Assembly (NCBI RefSeq): GCF_040412425.1
Contig: NC_089766.1
Span: forward strand, 13,877,008 to 13,941,007
Direction: 5' to 3'
Source: Macrobrachium rosenbergii
Taxonomy: Eukaryota > Arthropoda > Malacostraca > Decapoda > Palaemonidae
DNA: 64,000 bases
Shown here: in pieces, positions 26,113-37,830 of the stretch
How the letters are laid out: the number at the start of each line of letters is the position of its first letter
Numbering within the stretch: position 1 is the first letter of the stretch
The notes under the pieces: generated by a model
Database searches by the model: none
Told to the model about the DNA's origin: nothing
What the model saw: the letters and a program-made list of their open reading frames with translations, nothing else
Position numbers and translations under genes: made by a program

Positions 26113-26171
<59 letters not shown>
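25997..26171 (+). repeat. Tandem duplication of an (AAT)n tract plus flank
   Basis: Two units share tcaatctca, tgctac and tttgctttaaataat, each leading into (AAT)n (26040-26072 and 26114-26171). This is the same architecture as at 16.5 kb, with unrelated unit sequence. Confidence 0.88.
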
Positions 26172-26172
<1 letters not shown>

Positions 26173-27060
26173 TGTGAGGACAACGTTTGTCGATTGTTCC
26201 CTTGGTGGGTTGTTGCCTCTTTTCCTGTAAGTTGTTTTTCATTGTGGAAGGAGTTGACGTTTGTCTCGGTGACTCTGACAGCGTCAGTCAGGTCCAGGGC
26301 AGCAGCAAGTCAGGTTCTTTGGAGCAGAGAATCGGTTTCTCGGCAGCAGGGCAGCAGGGAGTCCTTTGGATGGCCGACAGGTATTACCTACCTGTTGTCT
26401 TCGGCGGGAGGTGGAGGACCTCTTCGTCTGTTAGCGTGACGTCTTCCCTGATGGCAGCATGAGGATGTTTCGATGGCTCAACCGTTGTTGGTCATCTGTG
26501 TGAGGATTTGTTCCTTCGGCAGCAAATGGCTGTCTCGACGACTCGATCGAGGTTATATGTTTTGTGGGCGTGTTCCTGTTCCGATGCCTCGACCGTGTTC
26601 GTACGTTTGTCTGCATCTCCGTTGACGGTGGTGACCGTCTCGACTACTCTTGGAGTTTATCTGTTTTTTTGTGTTGATTAGGTGGTATTTATTTTACTGC
26701 TCTTGTTGTATTTATTATGCTGCTTGATTTTGTATTTATGCTGAAATATTTATTTTACTGCTCATGTATTATTTATTATGCTGACTGTTTTTTTTTATTT
26801 TATGCTGCTAATGTATTATTTATGGTATCACGCTGTCTGTGAATCGTTTATTGATTATTGAAGATTTAATTACTTGAGCTTTATGTTGCTGCCTGTTATT
26901 TGTAATGTTTATTTAATTGGTCGCTTTAAGTGTTTCCTCTCCTGGACCTGACTCACTTGTATATAATGTAAATTAGTATGTACAATAAATTAATCTTAAG
27001 GCTGTATTTTGTGGTTTTGTTCTGATCCTTCTTTGCTTGTCACCTTTCGTCAGTCATTCC
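26173..27060. other. T/G-rich block with a polyadenylation-type signal
   Basis: GC-rich in its first 450 bp, then T-rich, with AATAAA at about 26984 followed by a GT-rich stretch. It begins tgtgagg, but no LTR partner, target duplication or primer-binding site was found. It may be the 3' end of a transcript on the plus strand or an LTR-like element; unresolved. Confidence 0.35.
26686..26822 (+). repeat. Degenerate T-rich tandem repeat
   Basis: About five to six loose copies of tatttattttactgctc and tatttattatgctgct-like units. Confidence 0.65.
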
Positions 27061-27118
27061 AGCCCAATTGCCTGTTTTTTTTTTTTTGAACCTGCTGGTC
27101 TCTGAAAGACGAGACAAT

Positions 27119-27190
<72 letters not shown>
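27119..27190. repeat. (AAT)n microsatellite
   Basis: About 72 bp of AAT. Confidence 0.97.
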
Positions 27191-27192
<2 letters not shown>

Positions 27193-27625
27193 CATCACTA
27201 TCGATATCACCAAACTGAGAGGAGTAATTCACAGAACGGCAAAAGTAAATACATTATTTATTAGATCTCAACTCCCTTGAACCTTGACCTTGTGCGTGAA
27301 CTAATACATGTGAATATTCTGTGGCCTTTCTATCCAAAAAAAGCATGAAACAATAATTTACATGGTACCCTGTTACATTAATATTTATGTCTGCCTGTTT
27401 TTGTAAGCCCCATCAAAATACATAATAAAGCATGGTAACAATAATACTTCTTCTTCTTTTAACGTGCTTTTCCCATTTCTTTTGAAGGACGTATAAAAAT
27501 ATCTCGATCGCCAATCGTTAGTGTAGCGTATGGTACATGTTTTGCAGCGAGAAGTTCTTGCGCGGTAGGTTTCGAGACTGAGATGTTTGTCATTAATATT
27601 TCTGTTTGTTTAGTCAAAACCTATG
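27191..27625. other. Unannotated sequence
   Basis: No gene or repeat family copy seen. Confidence 0.5.
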
Positions 27626-27698
27626 TTTTAATCCCGTTCTCAAGCCCGGCTGCGGATTTGAACCCGCGCCACAGACCTCTACAAGCTATAAAGGCTCC

Positions 27699-27706
<8 letters not shown>
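27626..27706 (-). mobile_element. Possible tRNA-like SINE head
   Basis: The minus strand reads a box A-like tagcttgtagagg and box B-like GGTTCAAATCC, but only about 20 nt apart, shorter than in a tRNA. It abuts a (TA)n tract. A deleted SINE head is the simplest reading; chance is possible. Confidence 0.35.

Positions 27707-27784
<78 letters not shown>
27707..27784. repeat. (TA)n microsatellite
   Basis: About 78 bp of TA. Confidence 0.97.
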
Positions 27785-27789
<5 letters not shown>

Positions 27790-28781
27790 CCTGCCCTCTC
27801 TACTATGCAAGAGCGAAGTTCTAGAGGTCCCGTGTTCATTTAAATAAACATGAGAAACTTCAAGAGGTTATCTCAGCTTTGGTGGAATACACTATTACGG
27901 AAAGTCAGTCTCAGCGAAAGGGTAAAATACCACTTTAGATGCAAAGACGGAAACGATGGAAAACGAAGGAAAATCGACAGGAAATCGTGTGCTTGCAAAC
28001 ACACACACACACACATATATAGCTGACATATCTTGTTACTTATCTCCTTTATCTCATCCGTCTGGTGTCGACAGTTAACTGTTAAATGTTTGAGTCTCAT
28101 ATTTAATGCTATTGGCATTTCGAGAAAGTATAAACTGGCTACTTACGAATTCACCGTTCTTTACAGCAACAGTATTCTTGGTATATTTGACGCCATTTTG
28201 CAATGTAGTATTGAATAAAAATATCTATTCTCATTTCGTAAGATCGAAGGTCAATCCTTCGCTTTCCAAGATTACAATTTTACCCGAACGCAGATTTATA
28301 CGCAAGATAAACAAATGTAAAGAAAATAATTATTTTTGATATAGAGAATATTCTATCCAAATCTAGTCAGCAGCAACTGATGCAAACGTAATACAATAAA
28401 AAAAGAATGAAACGGGAAATCATTAAATTCAAACAGAAACCAAAGAATTCTCTATGTCTAAATTCAATTTACATCGACGTAAAGTTTGAAAAACGGAAAA
28501 AATCTTCAGGGATGATGTCCAATGGCCATACCAATTCATTCGGTTTCTAGAATCTCTCAGAAGATGATATAGAAAAAAAAGGAGCAAAACATGTCGTTCA
28601 AATTCCTTCTGATGTTCGAGTTTATTGGGCCATTACATGGATAATGACTTTTATATGCCTCTGAAGTCTCCTGATCTCGTGAGGGGGCGTTTTCACGACA
28701 GTTGGCGTCAAGTTTCCTCCCTCACTCCCTTTACAAAATAAAAACGTTAAAGTCTCATGTTTATTCGTAAAGTTGAATGAA
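27785..28781. other. Unannotated sequence
   Basis: A short CA run lies at 27999-28014. No gene recognised. Confidence 0.5.
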
Positions 28782-29069
28782 ATGGAATATCGAGTTTAGG
28801 CCAAAGGCCAAGTGATGGGACCTATGAGGTCATTCAGCGCTGAAACGGAAATTGACAGTAAAAAGGTTTGAAAGTTGCAACAGGAGGAAAATCTCACAGT
28901 TGCACTATGAAATAACTGTTAGGAGAGGGTGGATAGTAAGATGGAAGAAAGAGAATATGACTGGAGGTACAGTAAGAGGACTCAAAAGGGTTGCAGCTGG
29001 GGGCCGAAGGGACGCTGCAAAGAACCTTTAGTAATGCCTACAGTGCACCCCGTGAGGTGCACTGACTGC
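28782..29069 (+). mobile_element. Family A retroposon, copy A3
   Basis: Runs from aatggaatatcgagtttagg to tgcactgactgc. Full 5' hairpin region (gacctatgaggtc) and 3' hairpin (agtgcacc, ggtgcact). The terminal cctacgggg is missing. Confidence 0.93.
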
Positions 29070-29400
29070 AAGGAAATTATCATATGAAAAAGAGGAACGG
29101 AAATATATCTTCAACTGTCACTGGAAATATAATTTCAACTGTCATTAGGCATAAAATATTTCTTTAGAATAATATTTAGCCATTTCAGGGTACTGATGTT
29201 CCGCTGTCAAAAAATGTCCACTGATAAGATATAACATTACGGGTGTTTGTATGGAATCACACTTCCTGTGGGCCTGTGCACATGTGTATATTTATTTGCT
29301 AGTATTCATATATTATGGAAAAATGCTATTGTCCTCGAAAGGTGGTACATAGACTTACATACACACACATATAAAATATATAAAATCTATATGAATATTA
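29070..29400. other. Unannotated sequence
   Basis: Nothing recognised; short CA and TA runs appear near the end. Confidence 0.5.
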
Positions 29401-29405
29401 TACAT

Positions 29406-29494
<89 letters not shown>

Positions 29495-29548
29495 ATGTAT
29501 GTACGTATGTATATTATGTATGTATGTATGTATGTGTGTATGTATGTA
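29401..29548. repeat. Compound (TA)n(GT)n(GTAT)n microsatellite
   Basis: TA to about 29476, GT to 29494, then GTAT/GTAC tetranucleotides to 29548. Confidence 0.96.
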
Positions 29549-29823
29549 AAGGAAATCACCTGGTCACATTCACCAGAGCTATATAAACACAAAACTGTAA
29601 TGAAATGTTACCTTTATTGAAGTATACAATTTTATATGCTTACTGATGAAAGCACAAAGGTAAAACTTATACAAATGCTTCAATAACGTTTTGCGCCAAA
29701 AAAAAAAATTAATATTTTTCCTTTGTGCTGATGAAATCGCAAGACGGCCCAAACACTCTACGGATACTTCCACCCACATTTCATTTACTCTGCCCAGTCT
29801 CTTTTGATTATTGTCACTTCATG

Positions 29824-29825
<2 letters not shown>

Positions 29826-29889
<64 letters not shown>
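29826..29889. repeat. (CT)n microsatellite, target of a family A insertion
   Basis: About 64 bp of CT. Its last bases form the left target duplication of copy A4. Confidence 0.96.
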
Positions 29890-29891
<2 letters not shown>

Positions 29892-29895
29892 TTGA
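29883..29895. repeat. Target-site duplication, left, of family A copy A4
   Basis: CTCTCTCCTTTGA, repeated exactly at 30211-30223. Confidence 0.85.
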
Positions 29896-30210
29896 AGGAA
29901 GGAAGGAAGGAATATAGAATTTCAGCAGAAGGCCAGGCGCTGGGACGTATGTGGTCATTCAACGCTGAAAGGGAAATTGAGAGTGGAAAGGTTTGAAAGG
30001 TGTAACAGGAGGAAAGCCTCGCAGTTGCGCTTTGAAACAATTGTTAGGAGAGGTTGGAAAGTTAGATGGAAGAAAGAGAATACGGACGGAGGTACAGTAA
30101 AAAGAATGAAAGGGGTTACAGCTAGGGGTCGAAGGGTCGCCCCAAAGAAATTAAGTAATGCCTACAGTACATTGCATGAGGTGCACTGACGGCATTTGCC
30201 CCACTACGGG
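29896..30210 (+). mobile_element. Family A retroposon, copy A4 (full length)
   Basis: Best-bounded copy, 315 bp from aggaaggaagg-aatatagaattt to ccccactacggg. Flanked by 13-bp direct repeats. Contains all conserved blocks: ggcgctgggac, ggtcattcaacgctga, taacaggaggaaagcctc, ggtcgaagggtcgc and the 3' hairpin (weakened here). No poly(A) tail and no tRNA promoter boxes seen. Confidence 0.93.
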
Positions 30211-30223
30211 CTCTCTCCTTTGA
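30211..30223. repeat. Target-site duplication, right, of family A copy A4
   Basis: Exact match to 29883-29895. Confidence 0.85.
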
Positions 30224-30333
30224 GTTTACTGCCTCGTAACCCACATAAAAATTTTACGGAAGGTTTCAAGGAAAATGAAAGGTTATATTGGCCTAAATGA
30301 CAAAATCAGTATTATTCAAACTCATTTCAAAAT

Positions 30334-30342
<9 letters not shown>

Positions 30343-30417
<75 letters not shown>
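30343..30417. repeat. (TA)n microsatellite
   Basis: About 75 bp of TA. Confidence 0.97.
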
Positions 30418-30420
<3 letters not shown>

Positions 30421-30436
30421 AGATTCTCAGCCCTAT

Positions 30437-30830
30437 GATTCATTCAAAAGAGAAGCCAGCAAAAAAGGAAGTACTGGTAAATATTGTTTCTCATAATGGC
30501 AAAAAAAAAAAATCTGTAAAAACATAACCAATAAATAACAGGAAAAAATCAACAAAACAGCAGTTCTATATTGGCCGGCATCAAATGATGTTTCATAAGT
30601 GAACCACAAATAAAATTCTGAAGACAAACGTAAAAAAAATATATTGGCGACCATATGATTCATTATATATAGTTCCCATAAAAGGAACTAAATATTTTTT
30701 CTCTACAATTCATAATAATTGAAAAAAAATTTAATAGAAACAACCATATATAACAGGAAAAAACATCAACAAAAGGCATCATTAGAAAAAGTATTATATC
30801 GGCCAGCATCAAATGAAATTTTATCTATTC
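30437..30830 (+). repeat. Degenerate local direct duplication, period about 220 bp
   Basis: Units share atgattcatt, ataacaggaaaaaa, caacaaaa and ggcc(g/a)gcatcaaatga in order. AT-rich, non-coding. Confidence 0.8.
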
Positions 30831-31504
30831 TTTTAATTGAGAATTAACGACGATTAAAAAATTACAGGACAAAAACCAGTCTCAACACAGGCAGCCTTAA
30901 GAAAAAGTTCAATCATTATTAACTGCCGAGGTTACTAATAATAATAATAACCTCTACGCAATAAAACTCAATATGTATTCATATATTTTTCCGTGTGTAA
31001 CCACGAGAGTTTAATGTCATTTATATACAATGGGGGAAGCGGGAAGTGGAGGGGGTTCTTACCGTCCCGACCTTCTCTTAGATAACCTGTATTTTTAAAG
31101 GTATTGGTACTTTTAAAAATAATGATAATCACAAGATAAGTAATAAAAAATAAAAAATAACCGCAAAATAAGATTACAAAAGATAAATATGGCATTTATA
31201 ATTTGGAAAGTGAAAACGGTATTTCTGTAATTATGAAGAAACAAAAAAACTAACATTGCTTGAAGGATAAAATCGGAGAAAAAGGAAACCCAGGAATAAG
31301 TAGACAAAAAGTTGGTGAGTTCGGGAAGAAATGATAACTTTACAAGTTATTCATCAAAAACACAACTAAAATAATACTGTTTTAGAAAGAATATCTAAAA
31401 CATTCTCAGATGTAAAATGCCATATCTAAATTAAACTTACTTTGTTTTTTGATAATAGGTAAGGTCATTTTTATTATGTCAATAAAATCGTTACATATAC
31501 AAAA
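30831..31504. other. A-rich unannotated sequence
   Basis: A short AAT run lies at 30936-30950. No gene seen. Confidence 0.5.
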
Positions 31505-31707
31505 TCAAAACGGCTTAGAAAAGGGTTGAACTCAATTAGGAAGGGAAAACCTAATCAACATAAGTAATGAATGGTTAGCTAAGTTATGGTAAATAGTGAT
31601 TTTTATCTCAAAACGGCTTAAAAAAGGATTCAACTCCATAAGGAAGGAAAACCTAATCAATGTAAGTAATGAATAGTTAAGTATGTTAAATAGTGATATT
31701 TAAATGA
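31505..31707 (+). repeat. Tandem duplication, unit 103 bp
   Basis: Units begin tcaaaacggctta at 31505 and 31608 and share aacctaatcaa, gtaagtaatgaat and taaatagtgat. Confidence 0.92.
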
Positions 31708-31927
31708 ACGTAATAGACTATCTGAATATGACTTATTAGAATATCAAATATAAAATTATGCTAATAAATGAATTCAAATTGCCCATATTAAGAAGCTTAA
31801 AAAAATATTACCTAAAGCCTTAATAAGGAAAAAACACACAACCTCTATGAACATAGTGTAAAGGAGGCTATACACAGAGATTGGAACATTTAATACACGA
31901 AAAAATTGAAAATATGCGACTGAATCA

Positions 31928-32150
31928 TGAAAAAAACTTCAACAAAATCTAATAAAAAACAACAATCAAAGAAAAAACACACACACACATCTTGCATGCT
32001 ATGATCTTGACAAAAAAAGGAAAAAATATTTATACACAAAATGACAAAAAACCTTCAAAATCTAAGAAAAACGAACAAGCAAAGAAAAAATTACTAATAC
32101 ACATACTGTATATTATATTCTTCATAAAGACAGGAAAAAATAATAATATA
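31928..32150 (+). repeat. Degenerate local direct duplication, period about 120 bp
   Basis: Units share cttcaa(c)aaaatctaa, aagaaaaa, tacacat/cacacat and ggaaaaaat. A-rich. Confidence 0.65.
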
Positions 32151-32651
32151 AAAAATGACTTCCAAAAAATTATTATAAAACCTTATAAAAAATACTCCAT
32201 CAAAAAAGAAAAATAAAATCCTCACTTGCCATAAATATCCTGGTGCACCTAGTGGTGGTGAAAAGTAGGCAGCAGAGCTGAGCTGCAATTTATTACTAGG
32301 CACAGTCCCGATCCCTGAGAGGTACGCGAAAGAAGGCCATAACTCAAGATCTATTAACACAGCCTCCAGCCTCACTCATCTGCACCACTTTTCATTCTTT
32401 TTTTTTCAGACCAAGCGACTTACGGGAAGAGTTTCGTGTTTATGATTTTACGTTTTATGATTTCAGTTTTTCAGTGACGAGGACACCCATTAATTCTGAC
32501 TGATTGTTCAAGAGTTTCCCTTAAATGTCAGATTTTCATCATTGTTATTCCTGGTTAAGTTGGAATAAGTCAGTTTTTGATGTATTCTGTCTGTAAGATA
32601 TTCGTCAGAAGTTTTCAGCAGTTTTAAATAATCACTGATGTCAGCTTTTTT
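32151..32651. other. Unannotated sequence
   Basis: Nothing recognised before family B copy B4. Confidence 0.5.
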
Positions 32652-33040
32652 TAGTTTTCTGAAAAGAAAACTACTGAGATTGCTTTGCCCGTCCGTCGGC
32701 ACTTTTTCTGTCCGGCCTCAGGTCTTAAAAACTACAGAGGCAGAAAGCTGCAAATTGGTATGTTGATCATCCACCCTCCAATCATCAAACATACCAAACT
32801 GCAACCTTCTAGCCTCAGCAGTTTTTATTTTATTTAAGGTTAAAGTTAGCCATAATCGTGCTTCTGGCAACGATATAAGATAAGCCACCACCGGGCCGTG
32901 GTCAAAGTTTCATGGGCCACGGCTCAAACAGAATTATACCGAGACCGCCGAAAGATAGATGTATTTTCGGTGGCCTTGATTAATCGCTGTACAGAAAAAT
33001 CGATTGCGCCGAAGAAACTTCGTGCATTTTTTACTTGTTT
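32652..33040 (-). mobile_element. Family B multi-hairpin element, copy B4
   Basis: Full-length reverse copy: terminal tagttttctgaaaagaaaact hairpin, long hairpin 3 arms, a hairpin 2 remnant, hairpin 1 with a 2-bp loss (gcgccgaag/cttcgtgc), and the end ttttttacttgtt. It lies 786 bp from B5 in opposite orientation. Confidence 0.92.
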
Positions 33041-33254
33041 TAAAGTAAACTTTCTACTATATAGTTAGTTATATAAGAGGTTTAAATATTTGTTATTATA
33101 AGTCAATTTAAATTATTGTTAGATTTTAATGCCTGATTGGTTTACAAGTTATACAAATATCAAGGTAACCCAATTCAGGAACGTAACAACGTACTTGCAA
33201 AGCAACAAAGCACACAAACCTAAGAAATGTGAACACATAATCATTCATAAACAG

Positions 33255-33257
<3 letters not shown>

Positions 33258-33328
<71 letters not shown>
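33258..33328. repeat. (GA)n microsatellite
   Basis: About 71 bp of GA. Confidence 0.97.
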
Positions 33329-33330
<2 letters not shown>

Positions 33331-33826
33331 GAAATGAACTGAACTAGCAGTTTTCATTTGATTATATGATTGCCATATAAGAATACTGAAAAAGTATATA
33401 AAAATAGTTAAAGATAAGCACTATAGCTTCTCACTAGACCCGATGTTGTTTCTTCCCATCAAACGTTGGTCACCCATCCAAAAACTGGCCAGAACCAATA
33501 TTACTTAACTTAAAGAGCAACAAAATGCGCCAGGGATTACAAGCGCAGGGTAAACTTGATCAAATAACGCGACATTCATGGACGGGAATCAAGCAGGAAT
33601 TAAGAGTTCCCTCTGAGGAAGGTTACACACCAATGAGAAGAATCTAGAAGGAACGAAGGTCACTAGAAAACTCTCAAAGGCAAATAGATAAATAAGTAAA
33701 TAAATAAATAAAGAAATAAGTAAATAAAAAAGAAAAAGACTCTGGTAATAGCCAAAGGAACCAAAGAAGCATTCAAGTCAAAGAAATATTTTGCGAATGG
33801 GAAAAAATGAAAGCCAAATGAATGAG
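33329..33826. other. Unannotated sequence
   Basis: A-rich; short AAAT-type run at about 33685-33730. No gene. Confidence 0.5.
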
Positions 33827-34258
33827 AACAAGTCAAATATGCGCCGAAGCTTCCTCGGCGCAATCGAGTTTTCTGTACAGCCGCTACAGCGTATAATCAA
33901 GGCCACCGAAAATCAGATCTATCTTTCGGTGGTCTCGGTATAATGCTGGATGAGCCGTGGCCCATGAAACTTTATACACGTCCCGGTGGCGACCTATCCT
34001 AGATCGTTGCCAGAAGCACGATTATGGCTAACTTTAACCTTAAATAAAATAAAACTACTGAGGCTAGAGGGCTGCAATTTGGTATGTTTAATGATTTGGA
34101 GGGTGGATGATCAACATACCAATTTGCAGCCATCTAGCCTCAGTAGTTTTTAAAATCTGGGGCGTACAGAAAAAGTGCGGACAGAAAAAGGTGCGGACAG
34201 AATAAAGTGCGGACGGACAGGGAAGGCCGGTACAATAGTTTTCTTTCACAGAAAACTA
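33827..34258 (+). mobile_element. Family B multi-hairpin element, copy B5
   Basis: Full copy starting aacaagtcaaatatgcgcc. Hairpins 1-3 and the terminal hairpin are present. It is longer than the others because a 15-16 bp module (acagaaaaagtgcgg) is repeated three times at about 34166-34213. Confidence 0.93.
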
Positions 34259-35396
<1,138 letters not shown>

Positions 35397-35489
35397 CATA
35401 AAAATATTAGTCTTATCATTTGGCAGTAATAATTTAGAAGGTCTTCAATACAAAAGCAAAAAATAATGCAACTTACTAAAAGAAGCCAC

Positions 35490-36240
35490 CCAATGTAGAA
35501 TTCCTTACATTATGCACCTTTTCAAAAATTAAGTAACAAAACATTTACAAAAACCCTTTAAATTTAGTTCTTTTTTTCAAAACCTTCCAGACCTGCCCTC
35601 CACAAAATTAGTAAAAACAAAAAAAAAAAAGCAAATTTCAAATCCTTTCAAAACATTCGTACTGAAATAAAAAATAGACCTGGGACCGTGTCATGTTGAA
35701 ATGATTCTTATTTAAATAAAAAGCCTTAAAGAGTATTTCTTTTGAAAGAAAACCCTTTAATTACATTCCATATTTAAACGGAAATCTTAAAAGAACGTTC
35801 AACACGGAAATCCTAAAAGAACGTTCAATAAGGAAATCCTAAAAGAGCGTTTAATACGGAAATCCTAAAAGAAAGTTCAATACAGAAATCCTAAAAGAAA
35901 GTTCAATACGGAAATCCTAAAAGAACTTTCAATGCGGAAATCTTAAAAGAACGGTCAATACTCGTAATCTGTATCTAGATACACGAAAAACCAACAGAGT
36001 AAAAGACGCTGGAAATACTGGACACATTACATACCAAACAAACGCTCACGCGAGAGCAACGCAAATCTTGACGAATGGAAATCAGGAAATGTCCTCTGGT
36101 AAAAGAGCGGGAGATCAACAATGAATATATATATCCGCTTGGGTATTCATAACACCACTGGTGGAAATGCGTGGATATTGGTTTGTTTATTTAATTACCA
36201 ACTGATCGGTAGTTGGCTTTTATGAACACAAAGAAAGGAG
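35490..36240 (+). repeat. Direct duplication, copy 1
   Basis: Matches 36735-37725 in order: ccttacatta start, a divergent AT-rich part, a 26-bp minisatellite, then about 280 bp of closely similar sequence (ctcgtaatct to catgaacaca-like end). Offset about 1.24 kb at the left and 1.47 kb at the right; the difference comes largely from extra minisatellite units in copy 2. Confidence 0.92.
35781..35960 (+). repeat. 26-bp minisatellite, 7 units
   Basis: Unit ggaaatcctaaaagaacg plus ttcaatac. The last unit is the diverged ggaaatcttaaaagaacggt form shared with copy 2. Confidence 0.95.
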
Positions 36241-36241
36241 C

Positions 36242-36308
<67 letters not shown>

Positions 36309-36317
36309 ATATACATA

Positions 36318-36407
<90 letters not shown>
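36242..36407. repeat. Compound (CT)n(CATA)n(TA)n microsatellite
   Basis: CT 36242-36304, CATA about 36311-36348, TA 36353-36407. It lies exactly where the two duplicated segments diverge. Confidence 0.96.
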
Positions 36408-36410
<3 letters not shown>

Positions 36411-36499
36411 AGACAAAAATGACCATATAAGTAAATTCATATGGGAATTTTTCGTATTCACTGTACCTTGTATTTACAGTACATATATACACACATACC

Positions 36500-36528
36500 T
36501 ATATATATGCATACATACATACATATAC

Positions 36529-36591
<63 letters not shown>

Positions 36592-36620
36592 TATATATAT
36601 GTATATATATATTTATACAC
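36500..36620. repeat. (CATA)/(TA)n microsatellite
   Basis: CATA-rich lead-in, then TA from about 36540 to 36585 and broken TA beyond. Confidence 0.94.
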
Positions 36621-36734
36621 ACATCATAACTATATAATTTTCCACCTTGGAAATTCATAATTTAGAGTCGCCCATACACAAGTACCAGAGGATGATTTTA
36701 TACGAAAAAATAAAAAAACAAGCATATCCATTGT

Positions 36735-37725
36735 AAAATCCCTTACATTACGCACTTTTGCTAATTCTCTTTACCAAAGCTCATACAAAATCATTTACAG
36801 AAATACTATTATAATAAATCCTTCAAATGGGAATCTTTTCACGAAATTCGTGTACAAAACCACCTCAATAGAGTAATATTTAGCGAAAGTACTATTTATA
36901 GACCGCCACTTCACGAAATCAGTAATACAGGGGTAAATTTCAAATTTCCTTAAATTACTTCCCCTTACAAAGAATTCTTAGAAGAACGAGTCTTATTTAA
37001 ATAAAAAATACTTACGAATGTTTTCGGCTGAAATGAAAACCCTTTACAAACGTGTCTTATTTACATGAAAACACTTGAAGAATGCTTCTCCTTATAAGAA
37101 ACTCTTAAATACACTCAGTACGGAAACCCTAAAAGAACGTTCAAAACGGAAATCCTAAAAAAAAAGTTCAAAACGGAAATCCTAAAAGAACGTTCAAAAC
37201 GGAAATCCTAAAAGAAAGTTCAAAACGGAAATCCTAAAAGAAAGTTCAATACGGAAATCCTAAAAGAACGTTCAACACGGAAATCCTAAAAGAACGTTCA
37301 ACACAGAAATCCTATAAGAACGTTCAATAAGGAAATCTTAAAAGAACGTTCAATACGGAAATCCTAAAAGAGCGTTCAGTACGGAAATCCTAAAAGAACT
37401 TCCAATGAGGAAATCTTAAAAGAACGGTCAATACTCGTAATCTGCATCCAGATACACGAAAAACCAATAGAGTAAAAGACGCTGGAAATACTGGACACAT
37501 ACCGAGCAAACGCCCATGCGAGAGCAACGCAAATCTGGATGAATGGAAATCAGGAAATGTCCTCTGGTAAAAGAGCGGGGGATCAACAATAAATAAATAT
37601 ATATATATCCGGGTGGGTATTCATAACACCACAGCTGGAAATGTGTGGATATTGGTTCGTTTATTTAATTACTAACTGAACGGTAGCTGGCTTTCATGAA
37701 CAAAAACAAGAAAACATCCCTCTTT
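36735..37725 (+). repeat. Direct duplication, copy 2
   Basis: Partner of 35490-36240, with an enlarged minisatellite. The right part keeps gacgctggaaatactggaca, gaaatgtcctctggtaaaag and a similar end, but leads into (TA)n rather than (CT)n. Confidence 0.92.
37118..37434 (+). repeat. 26-bp minisatellite, 12 units
   Basis: Same unit as at 35781-35960. The added units are mainly the ttcaaaac and ttcaacac variants at the left side; the right-most units correspond between copies. Confidence 0.95.
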
Positions 37726-37726
37726 C

Positions 37727-37728
<2 letters not shown>

Positions 37729-37798
<70 letters not shown>

Positions 37799-37830
37799 CA
37801 CATACATATATATGTATATATTATATACAT
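37729..37830. repeat. (TA)n microsatellite with CATA tail
   Basis: TA 37729-37794, then broken CATA/TA. Confidence 0.95.

Noticed and set aside
26173..27060. Solo LTR of a retrotransposon
   Set aside because: Begins TG and has AATAAA, but no convincing CA end, no target duplication, no inverted terminal repeat and no partner LTR.
33827..34258. Target-site duplication for family B (aatgag on both sides of B5)
   Set aside because: Six AT-rich bases, not seen for other copies; insufficient to assign a mobilisation mechanism.
37118..37434. CRISPR-like regular array (also 21051-21632 and 46171-46583)
   Set aside because: Units are contiguous with no spacers and drift in sequence; they are minisatellites in a eukaryotic genome.
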